A stretch of 64,000 bases of DNA from positions 62,001 through 126,000 of the forward strand of contig NZ_FOLM01000007.1 in NCBI RefSeq assembly GCF_900112355.1, in the 5' to 3' direction. This DNA comes from Streptomyces aidingensis (lineage in GTDB: Bacteria; Actinomycetota; Actinomycetes; Streptomycetales; Streptomycetaceae). Position 1 is the stretch's first letter, and every line of letters starts with the position of its first letter. Positions 15,397 through 24,149 of this stretch are shown in pieces. The notes below the pieces were generated by a model. That model was not told the DNA's origin, ran no database searches, and saw nothing but the letters and a program-made list of their open reading frames with translations. The position numbers and the translations under genes were made by a program.

Positions 15397-16031
15397 ACGC
15401 GACCATCCGGCACTTCACCGAGGACGACATCCCACTGCGGGCCATGCTGCTCCGCGACCCGCGCTTCCAGGCGAACCTGACCGACTTCGCGGTCTCCATC
15501 GACGACGAGACGCTGTCCGCCGACGTGCGCACCACCATCGCGGAGCGGCAGCAGGAGAAGCGGATCTTCACCATGTGCACCCCCAGGGGCGAGATCATGG
15601 GGTTCTGCTGGATCACCTCGGTGGACTGGCGGAGCCAGACCTGCGAGCTGTCCTTCGGGGTCTTCCCCCGCTTCCGCGGCGGGCCGGGTGCGCTGGCCGT
15701 CCAGGCCGCCCACGACTATCTGCGCGCCGAGCTGAACATGCGGGTCATCGTCAACCAGGTGCTGGAGCACAACACCATGCTGCAGTCCGCCGAGACCCTG
15801 GCGGCCAGCCGGCAGGTGCGCTGCGCCTATGACTCCTACACGGTCGGCGAGTGGCGCTCGGCCTGCTACTGGAGCCTCACCGAGGAGGACGCGCGGGCCG
15901 AGCTGGAGGCCCGGCAGGCCCGCCATCGCGAGCTGGTGGAACGCATCCGCAAACGCGGCCGGCGCCGGGGCGCCAGCCCGGACGGCACGCCGGACCGGGA
16001 CGGGTCCCCGCCCGTGGCGGGAGCTTCCTGA
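15390..16031 (+). CDS. GNAT family N-acyltransferase 4
   Basis: This 213-aa protein is the most recognisable GNAT of the four: TIRHFTEDDIPLRAMLLRDPRF opening, GEIMGFCWITSVDWRSQTCELSFGV, RFRGGPGALAVQAAHDYL in place of the acyl-CoA-binding loop and helix, and NMRVIVNQVLEHNTMLQ as the terminal signature. A charged, Arg-rich tail of about 35 residues follows. The ATG at 15390 overlaps the preceding frame; the stop overlaps the Tricorn start (TGATG). Its position between the repeat peptide and the protease suggests that peptide acylation precedes processing. Confidence 0.75.
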   Translation: MLNATIRHFTEDDIPLRAMLLRDPRFQANLTDFAVSIDDETLSADVRTTIAERQQEKRIFTMCTPRGEIMGFCWITSVDWRSQTCELSFGVFPRFRGGPGALAVQAAHDYLRAELNMRVIVNQVLEHNTMLQSAETLAASRQVRCAYDSYTVGEWRSACYWSLTEEDARAELEARQARHRELVERIRKRGRRRGASPDGTPDRDGSPPVAGAS

Positions 16032-19000
16032 TGCCCGGTTACCTGCGCTTTCCCACCCTGCACGGCGAGACGATCGTCTTCGCCTGCGAGGACGACCTGT
16101 GGAGCGTCCCGGCCGGCGGCGGCCAGGCACGCCGGCTGACCGCCGGTGTGTCCGAGGCCGCCCGCCCCCGGCTGTCCCCCGACGGCACCCGGGTGGCGTT
16201 CACCGGCGCCGACGACGGCCCCACCGAGATCTGCCTGCTGGACCTGGCCGGCGGCGGCCCGGCCCGGCGCCTCACCTACCAGGCCGCCCGCTGCGCCACC
16301 GCCGGCTGGCATCCGCGCACCGGGGAGATCCTCTACGCCTCCGCCGCCGAACAGCCGGCCGGCTTCGGCAACCGGCTGTTCGCGGTGCACCCGGACGGCG
16401 GCCCGCCGCGGCTGCTGGGCCCGGGGACCGCCGACGCCGTCGCCCACGGCCCCGGCGGCCGGGTGGTGCTCGGCCGCAACACCGGCGACCCGGCCCGCTG
16501 GAAGCGCTACCGCGGCGGCTGCGCCGGCGAGCTGTGGATCGCCGACGGCGAGGCCGGGCCGTACCGGCGGCTGGTGTCGCTGCCCGGCAATCTGGCCTTT
16601 CCGTGCTGGGCCGGGGACCGGATCTGCTTCGTCAGCGACCACGAGGGCACCGGGAACGTCTACTCCTGCCGTCCCGACGGCGGCGATCTGCGCCGCCACA
16701 CCCACCACCGTGACTTCTACGTGCGTCATCTCTCCGGGGACGGGCGGCGGCTGGTCTATCAGGCCGGGGCCCGCATCCATCTGCTCGACCCTGCGGCCCC
16801 CGGCAACGGCGACGGCAGCGACGACAGCGACGACGGGGCCGGGCCCCGGCCGGTCGACATCCGGATCACCTCCTCCCGCGACCGGTGCGGACGCCGTTTC
16901 GTCCCGGCCGGGGAGCATCTGGACGGCGCCCGGCTCAGCCCGGACGGCAGCCGGCTGGCACTTGCCGCCCGCGGCCGGGCGTTCACCCTGGCCCCCTGGT
17001 CAGGAGCGGTGCGGCGGCACGGCCGGCCCGAGGGCGTGCGCCACCGGCTGCCGGACTGGCTGCCGGACGCCTCCGCGCTGGTGGCGGTGGCCGCCGACGA
17101 CGGCCCGGAGGAGCGGCTGGTGCTGCTCCCCGCGGACGGCACCGGCCCCGAACGGGAGCTGCTGGCCGGCGGCTTCGGCTGCGTCACCGAACTCGCCGTC
17201 TCCCCCGCCTCCCCGGTGGTCGCCTTCGCCACCAACCGGCAGGAGCTGTGGACGGTGGACGCCGCCGCGGAACGGCCCGTCCCCCGGCTGCTGGACACCG
17301 CCCGGCACGAGCGGATCGAGGACCTGGCCTGGTCGCCGGACGGCCGCTGGCTGGCCTACACCTTCCCCCTCTCGCCGCAGACCTCCGCGATCCGGATCGC
17401 CGACGTGCCCGCGGGCCGGCACCACCAGATCACCGAACCGGTGCTGCGGGACAGCTCGCCGGAGTTCGACCCGGAGGGCCGGTATCTGTACTTCCTCGGC
17501 CAGCGCACCCTGACCGCCGAGTACGACCAGGTCCTGTTCGGCCTGGGCTTCACCTTCGGTGCCCGGCCCTACCTGGTGACGCTGCGGGACGGCGATCCCT
17601 CGCCGCTGGGGCGGGGGCCGGAGCAGTCCGGCCCCGCCGCCCCCGCCGGCGACGAGCCCGGCAGCGGCCCCGAGGAGACCGGGGACGGCTCCGCGCCGCC
17701 CGCGGTGCGGATCGACCTCGACGGCATCGCCGACCGCGTGGTGCCGCTGCCGGTCCCCGAGGGCCGCTACACCGCGCTGACCGCCCTGCCCGGACGGGTG
17801 CTGGTGCACGCCGCCCCGGTCACCGGCCCCGATCCGGACGCCTCCGGCACCGGGGCCGGTGCCGAGGCCGCCGCCACCGTGACCCTGGTCGACCTGGCCG
17901 CCGGCGAGGTCGCCGAGGACTGCCTCGGCCCGGTGGACGAACTGTCCGCGGACCGCCGCGGCGGGGTACTGCTGTACCGCTCCGGCACCCGGCTCCGGGT
18001 GCTGTCCGCCGACCGGCTCGACCAGTACGACCCCGACGCCCCGCCCGGACGGCACAGCGGCTGGGTCGACCTGGACCGGGTCCGGGTCGAGGTGCGGCCG
18101 GAGGCCGAGTGGCGGCAGATGTTCCGGGAGGCGTGGCGGCTCCAGCGGGAGAACTTCTGGGACGCCGGCATGTCCGGGCTGGACTGGGACGCGCTCCACG
18201 CCCGCTACGCCCCGCTGGTCTCCCTGGTCGCCTGCCGTTCCGAACTTTCCGACCTGATCTGGGAGCTGCACGGCGAGCTGGCCACCTCGCACGCCTACGA
18301 GCAGGGCGGCGACCACCGCACCCCGCCCGGGCAGCAGCCGCAGGGATTTCTCGGCGTCGACTGGCGGGCCGGGCCCGGCGGCACCGGACGGGACGGCTGG
18401 CGGATCGCCCGGGTGCTGCGCGGCGACCCCTGGCAGAGCGGTGCCACCTCGCCCTGCCGGGGCCCCGGCACCGGCATCCGGCCCGGCGACACGGTCACCG
18501 CCGTGGACGGCCGCCCGGTGGGCCCGCCCGGCCCGGGCGAACTGCTGGTCGGACAGGCCGGCCGGGAGGTGGAGCTGACGGTGCGGCGGGACGGCGGCGG
18601 GCCGCCCCGGCAGGTGACGGTCCGGACCGTCGGCAGCGAGACCCGTGCCCGCTATCTGGACTGGGTGGCCGCCAACCGGCGGGCTGTGCACGAGCTGTCC
18701 GGCGAGCGGCTCGGCTATCTGCACGTGCCGGACATGATGGGCACCGGCTTCGCCGACTTCGTGCGCGGTTTCCTCGGTGAACTGGACCGGGAGGGGCTGG
18801 TGGTGGACGTCCGCTACAACACCGGCGGGCACATCTCGCCGCTCCTGCTGGACCGGCTGGCCCGTCCCCGGGCCGGGGTGCAGCGCGGCCGGTGGAACGG
18901 GCTCACGGTCCATCCGGCGGAGTCCCCGCCCGCCGTCATGGCCGTACTGGTCAACGAACACACCGGCTCGGACGGGGAGATCTTCGCCCATCTCTTCCGC

Positions 19001-19420
19001 GCCCAGGGGCTGGGCAGCCTGGTCGGGCGGCGCACCTGGGGCGGGGTGATCGCCACCTGGCCCCGGCATGTGCTGGTGGACGGCACCGTGACGACCCAGC
19101 CCGAGTACCGCTTCTTTCTGCGCCAGGCCGGTGACCTGCTGGAGAACCGGGGGGTGGTGCCCGATGTGGTGGCCGACCCGCCGCCCTTCCGCGACCGGTC
19201 CGGTGCCGGGGACGGACAGCTCGCCGCCGCCGTCGCACATCTGCTGGACCGCCTCCGCCGCCCGGCGCCGCCCACGCCCGGCGCGGACGGCCCCGCCGCG
19301 GACGGCGCCGAGCCCACCCGGAGCTCGCGGGCCTCGCGGACCCCGGAGACCGCGGACACCTCCGAGGCCGCCGTGCCCGCCGGGGCGGCGGCCTCCCATC
19401 CCCTCGGGAGGCAGCGATGA
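16031..19420 (+). CDS. Tricorn-type S41 peptidase
   Basis: The protein has 1129 aa, the full length of Tricorn core proteases. The N-terminal half is two beta-propellers (repeated SPDG-type blades: LSPDGTRVAF, LSPDGSRLAL, WSPDGRWLAY). A helical domain, a PDZ-like segment (GIRPGDTVTAVDGRPV) and the S41 peptidase core follow. The catalytic set lines up with archaeal Tricorn: H747 (ELHGEL), S980-D981 (GSDGEIF) and E1038 (LENRGVVPD). Known activity: cytosolic, releasing short peptides with tryptic and chymotryptic preferences. In this operon it may cut the lysine-repeat peptide or remove a leader; a general turnover role is the alternative. No signal peptide is seen. Confidence 0.9.
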   Translation: MPGYLRFPTLHGETIVFACEDDLWSVPAGGGQARRLTAGVSEAARPRLSPDGTRVAFTGADDGPTEICLLDLAGGGPARRLTYQAARCATAGWHPRTGEILYASAAEQPAGFGNRLFAVHPDGGPPRLLGPGTADAVAHGPGGRVVLGRNTGDPARWKRYRGGCAGELWIADGEAGPYRRLVSLPGNLAFPCWAGDRICFVSDHEGTGNVYSCRPDGGDLRRHTHHRDFYVRHLSGDGRRLVYQAGARIHLLDPAAPGNGDGSDDSDDGAGPRPVDIRITSSRDRCGRRFVPAGEHLDGARLSPDGSRLALAARGRAFTLAPWSGAVRRHGRPEGVRHRLPDWLPDASALVAVAADDGPEERLVLLPADGTGPERELLAGGFGCVTELAVSPASPVVAFATNRQELWTVDAAAERPVPRLLDTARHERIEDLAWSPDGRWLAYTFPLSPQTSAIRIADVPAGRHHQITEPVLRDSSPEFDPEGRYLYFLGQRTLTAEYDQVLFGLGFTFGARPYLVTLRDGDPSPLGRGPEQSGPAAPAGDEPGSGPEETGDGSAPPAVRIDLDGIADRVVPLPVPEGRYTALTALPGRVLVHAAPVTGPDPDASGTGAGAEAAATVTLVDLAAGEVAEDCLGPVDELSADRRGGVLLYRSGTRLRVLSADRLDQYDPDAPPGRHSGWVDLDRVRVEVRPEAEWRQMFREAWRLQRENFWDAGMSGLDWDALHARYAPLVSLVACRSELSDLIWELHGELATSHAYEQGGDHRTPPGQQPQGFLGVDWRAGPGGTGRDGWRIARVLRGDPWQSGATSPCRGPGTGIRPGDTVTAVDGRPVGPPGPGELLVGQAGREVELTVRRDGGGPPRQVTVRTVGSETRARYLDWVAANRRAVHELSGERLGYLHVPDMMGTGFADFVRGFLGELDREGLVVDVRYNTGGHISPLLLDRLARPRAGVQRGRWNGLTVHPAESPPAVMAVLVNEHTGSDGEIFAHLFRAQGLGSLVGRRTWGGVIATWPRHVLVDGTVTTQPEYRFFLRQAGDLLENRGVVPDVVADPPPFRDRSGAGDGQLAAAVAHLLDRLRRPAPPTPGADGPAADGAEPTRSSRASRTPETADTSEAAVPAGAAASHPLGRQR

Positions 19421-20175
19421 TCGCCCCGGGTGAAGTACACCTGTGGCTGGTGCCCGTCCATGTCCGGCCGGGCTGGCCCGGCCTGCTGGACGCCGAGGAG
19501 CAGCGGCGGGCCGCCAAGCTGGAGGGAACCCCGGCCCGGGACGTGTTCCTCACCTCCCGCGCGGCCCAGCGCCTCATCGGCTCCCATTACCTGGGCGCGC
19601 GGCCCTCCGACATCGTGATCGAACGAGGCTGCCCGCGCTGCCCCGGTGCCCGGCACGGCCGCCCGGTCTTCCAGGGCGCGGCCATCGACTACTCGGTCTC
19701 GCACACCAGGAGCTGGCTGCTGCTGGCACTCACCGGGACCGGCCTGGTGGGCGTGGACATCGAGGAGATGGACTCCTTCCAGAACCCGGAGGCCATGTCC
19801 CGCACCATCCTCAGCGAGGCCGAGCGGGCGCACTTCGCCCAGCTCACCGGCCCGGAGCGGGCCAGATGGCTGCTCGCCGCCTGGACCCGGAAGGAGGCCG
19901 CGCTGAAACTGACCGGGCTGGGACTGCGGGCCTGGCCGCACCGGGTGGACGTGAGCGGGGCGACGGTGCGGGCCACGGCGCCCGAGTGGCCGTCCTGCAC
20001 GGTCCACCTCTACGGTCTGGCGGCGCCGGACGGGCATGCCTCGGCGCTGGCCACCACCGAACCACTGGTCGCCGTGCACCGGTTCGAGCTGCCCGAGAGC
20101 ATGCACCGCCCGGTCCCGCCCGCGGTGCGGGCGGCCGTTCCGGCGGCCTCCGGCCGGCTGCTCGTCGCCGGATGA
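19417..20175 (+). CDS. 4'-Phosphopantetheinyl transferase (Sfp type)
   Basis: The protein has 252 aa. Magnesium-binding residues are visible as D114 and E116 in VGVDIEE, and the second motif is WTRKEAALK at 156-164. The ATG at 19417 overlaps the Tricorn stop behind GGGAGG. It transfers phosphopantetheine from CoA to Ser39 of the ACP encoded at 1273-1533, an assignment that follows from cluster membership. Its presence shows that carrier-protein chemistry is central to the pathway even though one operon begins with a ribosomal peptide. Confidence 0.92.
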   Translation: MIAPGEVHLWLVPVHVRPGWPGLLDAEEQRRAAKLEGTPARDVFLTSRAAQRLIGSHYLGARPSDIVIERGCPRCPGARHGRPVFQGAAIDYSVSHTRSWLLLALTGTGLVGVDIEEMDSFQNPEAMSRTILSEAERAHFAQLTGPERARWLLAAWTRKEAALKLTGLGLRAWPHRVDVSGATVRATAPEWPSCTVHLYGLAAPDGHASALATTEPLVAVHRFELPESMHRPVPPAVRAAVPAASGRLLVAG

Positions 20176-20290
20176 GCCGCCGGACGGGACGGCCGCCGGA
20201 CGGACCCGCGGACGGCCGGCCCCCATGCGCCCCCGTCCCGGACCCCCAGGCCGCGGGCCGGGGGCGGGAGAATGTGGGGGTCGTTTCCCC

Positions 20291-20319
20291 ATGAACGTGG
20301 TGTGGTGCTCTGTCACGAT
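20291..20319 (+). promoter_or_regulatory. Possible promoter for a leaderless lanM transcript
   Basis: ATGAAC (20291-20296), 17 bp, then CACGAT (20314-20319) lies 6 nt before the GTG start. The -10 fits the actinobacterial pattern, the -35 is poor. No ribosome binding site precedes the GTG, which is why a leaderless message is considered. The upstream base run TGGGGG...CCCCA could form a short hairpin. Confidence 0.3.
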
Positions 20320-20325
20320 GCTTGC

Positions 20326-23300
20326 GTGACCAGCGCATCCGTCCTCGCCGGCCAACCGCCGCGGACTTCGCTCTCCCCCTGGTGGTGGGCCCCGGGCCTC
20401 ACCCTCGGGGAGCGGCTCGCCGCGCCCGACCGCCCGGAGCCGGTTCCGGCGCGGGACGATGCCCCGGCGCGCCCCGCGGAGCCGCGCGGGCAGCGCGGGC
20501 AGCACGCTCCGGCCGGGCTGCACGAGCTGAGCCGGGGCGGGCTGGCCGCCCGCCTCGCCCGGCTCGGCATCGACGACCGCACCCTCGCGGCGCTGTGCGC
20601 GGAGCCCGCCGACCGCCTCGGCGCCCGGGCCGCCAAGCCGTCCTGGGCGGCCTTCACCGAACGCGCCCTGGCCGCCGCCCCCGAACACCCCGGACCCGGG
20701 CATCTGGCCCCGGACCCGGAGGAGTCCGCCGCCGGCCCGGCGGGCGCGGAGGTGTTCACCCCCGCGCTGCGCCCGCTGAGCGAGACCGCCGTCCGCGCGG
20801 TGGCCGACCAGGTGACCGGGGACCGGTCCGTCGCCACCGGGATCGCCGGCCACGGCGAGTCCCCGGTCGACCTGGCGTCCGTCTGCGCCGGCCTGGAGTT
20901 CCGGCTGCGGCTGCGGCTGGCGGAACTGGCCGCCCGGGCCCTGGTGCTGGAACTGGACCGGGCCCGCGGCGAGGGCCTGCTGGACGGCGCGGGGCCACGC
21001 GAACGGTTCGCCGATTTCCTGCGGCAGGTCGCCGGACGCCCCGGCCTGGCCCGGCTGTTCGGCCGCTACCCGGTGCTGGCCAGGCTGCTCGGCCAGACCG
21101 CCGAAGGGACCGCCGAGGCCGCCGCCGAACTGCTCACCCGGTTCCGGGCCGACCGCAAACGGATCGTCGCCGACCTGCTGCGCGGCCACGACCCGGGGCC
21201 GCTGGTCACCGTCGAGACCGGCCACGGCGACCCGCACCAGCGGGGCCGGTCCACCGCGCTGCTGCGGTTCACCGACGGCACCGTCGTGGTCTACAAGCCC
21301 CGGCCGCTGGACCAGCACGTGTTCCTGGCCCGGATGGCCGACTGGCTGGACGGCAAGGTGCCCGGCCTGGGCCTGCGGGTGCCCGCCACGGTCACCGGCG
21401 ACGGCTACGGCTGGATGGAGTTCATCACGCACCGCCCGTGCCGGTCGGTGCCGGAGGTGGCCCGCTTCCACCGGCGGCAGGGCGGCCTGCTGGCCCTGTT
21501 CCACGCCGTGGACGGCGTGGACATGCACTGCGAGAACATCATCGCCTGCGGCGACCAGCCCGTCCCCATCGACGCCGAGACCCTGCTCCACCCGACCGTG
21601 CCCGAGGCCACACTCACCCGGCCGGACCCGGCGGGCACCGCGCTGGCCGGGTCCGTGCAGCGCACCTGTGTGCTGCCGCAGCTCCTGATCGGCGAGCACG
21701 GCGCGGTGGACATCTCCTCGGTCGGCGGCCGGCCGGGCGGCACCCTGCCCACCGGGAAGGCCGTCTGGGACGGCGCGGGGACCGACCGGATGCGGCTGGT
21801 GCACCGGCCCGCGCCGTTCGGCGGCAGCCGCAACCGGCCGCTGCCCGGGGACGGCCAGGCCGGATACGCCGACTTCGAGCTGGCGCTGCTGGCCGGCTTC
21901 CGCTCCGGATACGACGCGGTCGTCGCCCACCGGGAGGAACTCCTCGGCCCGGACGGCCTGCTGGCCGCGCACGGCACCGGCACCGGCCGGGTCATCCTGC
22001 GCGCCACCCGCCTGTACACCGCGCTGCTGGGCGAGATGACCCACCCGGAGCTGCTGCGCTCGGCACTGGCCGGGGACGCGCTGTTCTCCGCGCTGTGCAC
22101 CGAGTCGGCCGGCGACCCGGTGCGGCAGCGCCTGGTGGAGGAGGAGATCAGCGATCTGTGGTCCGGGGACGTGCCGGTGTTCTTCCAGCGCACCGGCGAC
22201 CGGGCACTGTGGACCTCGCGCGGGGACCGGGTGCCCGATGTGCTGCCCGGGCCGAGCCTGGACGCCGCCGCCGCGAAGATCGGCCGGATGAGCGAGGTGG
22301 ACCGGCACGACCAGGAATGGATCATCTCGGCCGCGCTGGCCACCACCCGCTCCGACCCGGGCGCGGCGCACCGCCCGGCCCCCGCCCGGCTGCCCGCCGC
22401 CCCGTCCCTGGCGCCCGCGCCCGAGCTGCTGCTCGCCATGGCCTGCGGAATCGCGGACGAGATCGTGGGCCGGGCGGTGCACGGGTCCGGCCGCGCCAAC
22501 TGGCTGGGCCTGGAACTTGTGGAGGAGTCGTACTGGACGGTGCTGCCGATGGGCGCCGGGCTGGCCCAGGGCTACTGCGGGGTCGCCCTGTTCCTGGCCC
22601 AGCTCGGCGAGCTGACCGGCGGTCACCGCTACCGGGAACTGGCCCGGGCGGCGCTGGCCGCGCTGCCGGAACTGCTGGCCATGCTGGCCGCCCGGCCGGA
22701 GCTGGCCCGGGCGGTCGGGCCGGGCGCCCAGCACGGCCTGGGCGGCATCTGCTACGCGGTCTCCCGGCTGGCCACCCTGCTCGGCGACGGCCTCGACCGG
22801 TGTCTGCCGCCCGCCCTGACGGCCCTGGCCCACGCCACGGCCGGGCCCGGACCGGCGCAGACGCAGGCCGGGGACGGCGCCGGGCCGCGGCCGGTGCTGG
22901 GCGTGGCGGCCGGACTGGCCGGCGGGCTGGCCGCGGCCGAGGCCGTGCACCGCGAGCACCGGCTGCCCGGCGCCGCCGAGCTGGCCGGCCGCATCGCGGA
23001 CCGGCTCGGCGACCGGCTGATGGACCGGCTGACCGACCAGCTCACGGCACCGCCCGCGGACCGCGGTGCCGTCACCGCCCCGTCCCCGCCGCCGGGCTTC
23101 GCGCACGGCGACGCCGGCATCGGCTGGGCGCTGGCCCGGCACGCGGGCCGCACCGGCCGGCCCGCGCCGCTGGCGACCACGCTGCTGCGGGATGCCGTGG
23201 CGGCGGGCGCGGCCGGGGAGCACCCGGCGGCCTGGTGCTCCGGCCTGGCCGGGATCGCCCTGGCCGCCGCCTCCGCCCCGCACCTGCCGGACCCGGCGGA

Positions 23301-23709
23301 CCCTGCGGACCGGGGCGACGGCCCGCTGCTCGCCGCGGACGACGCGGCCCGCTGCGCCCGTCTGCTGGCCGGCACCTCGCCGCAGGCCGATCTGAGCCTG
23401 TGCCACGGCGAGTTCGGCGTCCTGGAGACGCTCACCGCCCTGGGCGCGGACAGTCCCGGGCTCGCCCGGCGCACCGGTCTGCTGCTCGGCTCCCTCCAGC
23501 AGCACGGGCACGGCTGCGGCACCCCCGGCCGGCTGCCGTCCCCGGGCCTGCTCAGCGGCCTGTCCGGGATCGGCTACGCCCTGCTCCGGACGGCCTTCCC
23601 GGCCACCGTGCCGTCGGTTCTGCTGCTGGATCCATCCGTCCCGCCTCCGGCCGCCGGTGCCCCGGCGGCTCCGGCGGCCCGTCCCGCTCCGGATCCGACG
23701 GAGACCTGA
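20326..23709 (+). CDS. lanM: Class II lanthipeptide synthetase LanM
   Basis: The protein has 1127 aa. The N-terminal dehydratase region carries the kinase-like motifs VVYKPRPLDQHV (about residue 322), GVDMHCENII and PIDAETLLHP. The C-terminal LanC-like cyclase keeps the zinc ligands C971 (WCSGLAG) and C1026-H1027 (LCHGEFG). Both activities therefore look intact: phosphorylation and elimination of Ser/Thr to dehydroamino acids, then Cys addition. The start at GTG 20326 is chosen because an in-frame GTG at 20302 has no better ribosome site. The candidate precursor gene follows after 77 bp. The same enzyme could also dehydrate Thr of the KAVAT peptide, but nothing in the sequence demands that. 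Confidence 0.93.
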   Translation: MTSASVLAGQPPRTSLSPWWWAPGLTLGERLAAPDRPEPVPARDDAPARPAEPRGQRGQHAPAGLHELSRGGLAARLARLGIDDRTLAALCAEPADRLGARAAKPSWAAFTERALAAAPEHPGPGHLAPDPEESAAGPAGAEVFTPALRPLSETAVRAVADQVTGDRSVATGIAGHGESPVDLASVCAGLEFRLRLRLAELAARALVLELDRARGEGLLDGAGPRERFADFLRQVAGRPGLARLFGRYPVLARLLGQTAEGTAEAAAELLTRFRADRKRIVADLLRGHDPGPLVTVETGHGDPHQRGRSTALLRFTDGTVVVYKPRPLDQHVFLARMADWLDGKVPGLGLRVPATVTGDGYGWMEFITHRPCRSVPEVARFHRRQGGLLALFHAVDGVDMHCENIIACGDQPVPIDAETLLHPTVPEATLTRPDPAGTALAGSVQRTCVLPQLLIGEHGAVDISSVGGRPGGTLPTGKAVWDGAGTDRMRLVHRPAPFGGSRNRPLPGDGQAGYADFELALLAGFRSGYDAVVAHREELLGPDGLLAAHGTGTGRVILRATRLYTALLGEMTHPELLRSALAGDALFSALCTESAGDPVRQRLVEEEISDLWSGDVPVFFQRTGDRALWTSRGDRVPDVLPGPSLDAAAAKIGRMSEVDRHDQEWIISAALATTRSDPGAAHRPAPARLPAAPSLAPAPELLLAMACGIADEIVGRAVHGSGRANWLGLELVEESYWTVLPMGAGLAQGYCGVALFLAQLGELTGGHRYRELARAALAALPELLAMLAARPELARAVGPGAQHGLGGICYAVSRLATLLGDGLDRCLPPALTALAHATAGPGPAQTQAGDGAGPRPVLGVAAGLAGGLAAAEAVHREHRLPGAAELAGRIADRLGDRLMDRLTDQLTAPPADRGAVTAPSPPPGFAHGDAGIGWALARHAGRTGRPAPLATTLLRDAVAAGAAGEHPAAWCSGLAGIALAAASAPHLPDPADPADRGDGPLLAADDAARCARLLAGTSPQADLSLCHGEFGVLETLTALGADSPGLARRTGLLLGSLQQHGHGCGTPGRLPSPGLLSGLSGIGYALLRTAFPATVPSVLLLDPSVPPPAAGAPAAPAARPAPDPTET

Positions 23710-23786
23710 GTCCCTGCCCGCCCCGTCCTGCTCGTCCTGTCCTCTGCCCGCTCTGACCTTCCCCCCGTCCCAGGAGAGGCACCCTC

Positions 23787-24086
23787 ATGACCGGTCAAGG
23801 AGCCCCGATGGAACCGTCCGCCCTGCCGTCCGCCGACCCGTCCGTCCCCGCCGCCCCCACGCAGACCACCGCCGCCGATGCCGCCGCCGAAGCCGCGGAA
23901 TCCGCGGCCGTGTCGGAAGACTTCGCCGAAGACCTCGGGGAGCCCGGAGCGCAGCCCGCGGGGAAGACGGGCCTCTTCGGCAGAAGCGGTGTCTGCGCCG
24001 GGGTCCGGGTGCTCGCCGGACTCACGGTCGGCAGCGGGGTTATCGCGACCTTCGGGGGAATCGACACCACGGTTTCCATCGTCTGA
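23787..24086 (+). CDS. lanA: Candidate class II lanthipeptide precursor with a single cysteine
   Basis: This 99-aa peptide has an acidic Ala/Glu/Asp/Pro-rich N-terminal half that looks like a leader (about residues 1-58), then a glycine/valine-rich C-terminal half with Ser67, Cys70, Thr80, Ser83, Thr88, Thr94, Thr95 and Ser97. Only one lanthionine can form; Ser67-Gly-Val-Cys70 is the obvious small ring, with up to several dehydrobutyrines and dehydroalanines left open. No GG/GA cleavage motif sits exactly before the ring; cutting around GAQPAGK or after FGR is possible. The start is ambiguous: ATG 23787 (AGGAGAGG site) or ATG 23808 (AAGGAG site, 92 aa). Position after lanM supports the call. 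Confidence 0.75.
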   Translation: MTGQGAPMEPSALPSADPSVPAAPTQTTAADAAAEAAESAAVSEDFAEDLGEPGAQPAGKTGLFGRSGVCAGVRVLAGLTVGSGVIATFGGIDTTVSIV

Positions 24087-24149
24087 CGCCTCGGTCACCA
24101 CTGATTCGCACTCTCCATCTGTGCGCGTTCTGCCGCTACGATCGCTCAC

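Noticed and set aside
18814..23511. Very long open frame (1565 codons) on the minus strand
   Set aside because: It lies antisense to the Tricorn, PPTase and LanM genes, all with full motif sets. Long antisense frames are expected in DNA this GC-rich, and the translation is Gly/Arg/Gln-rich without domains.
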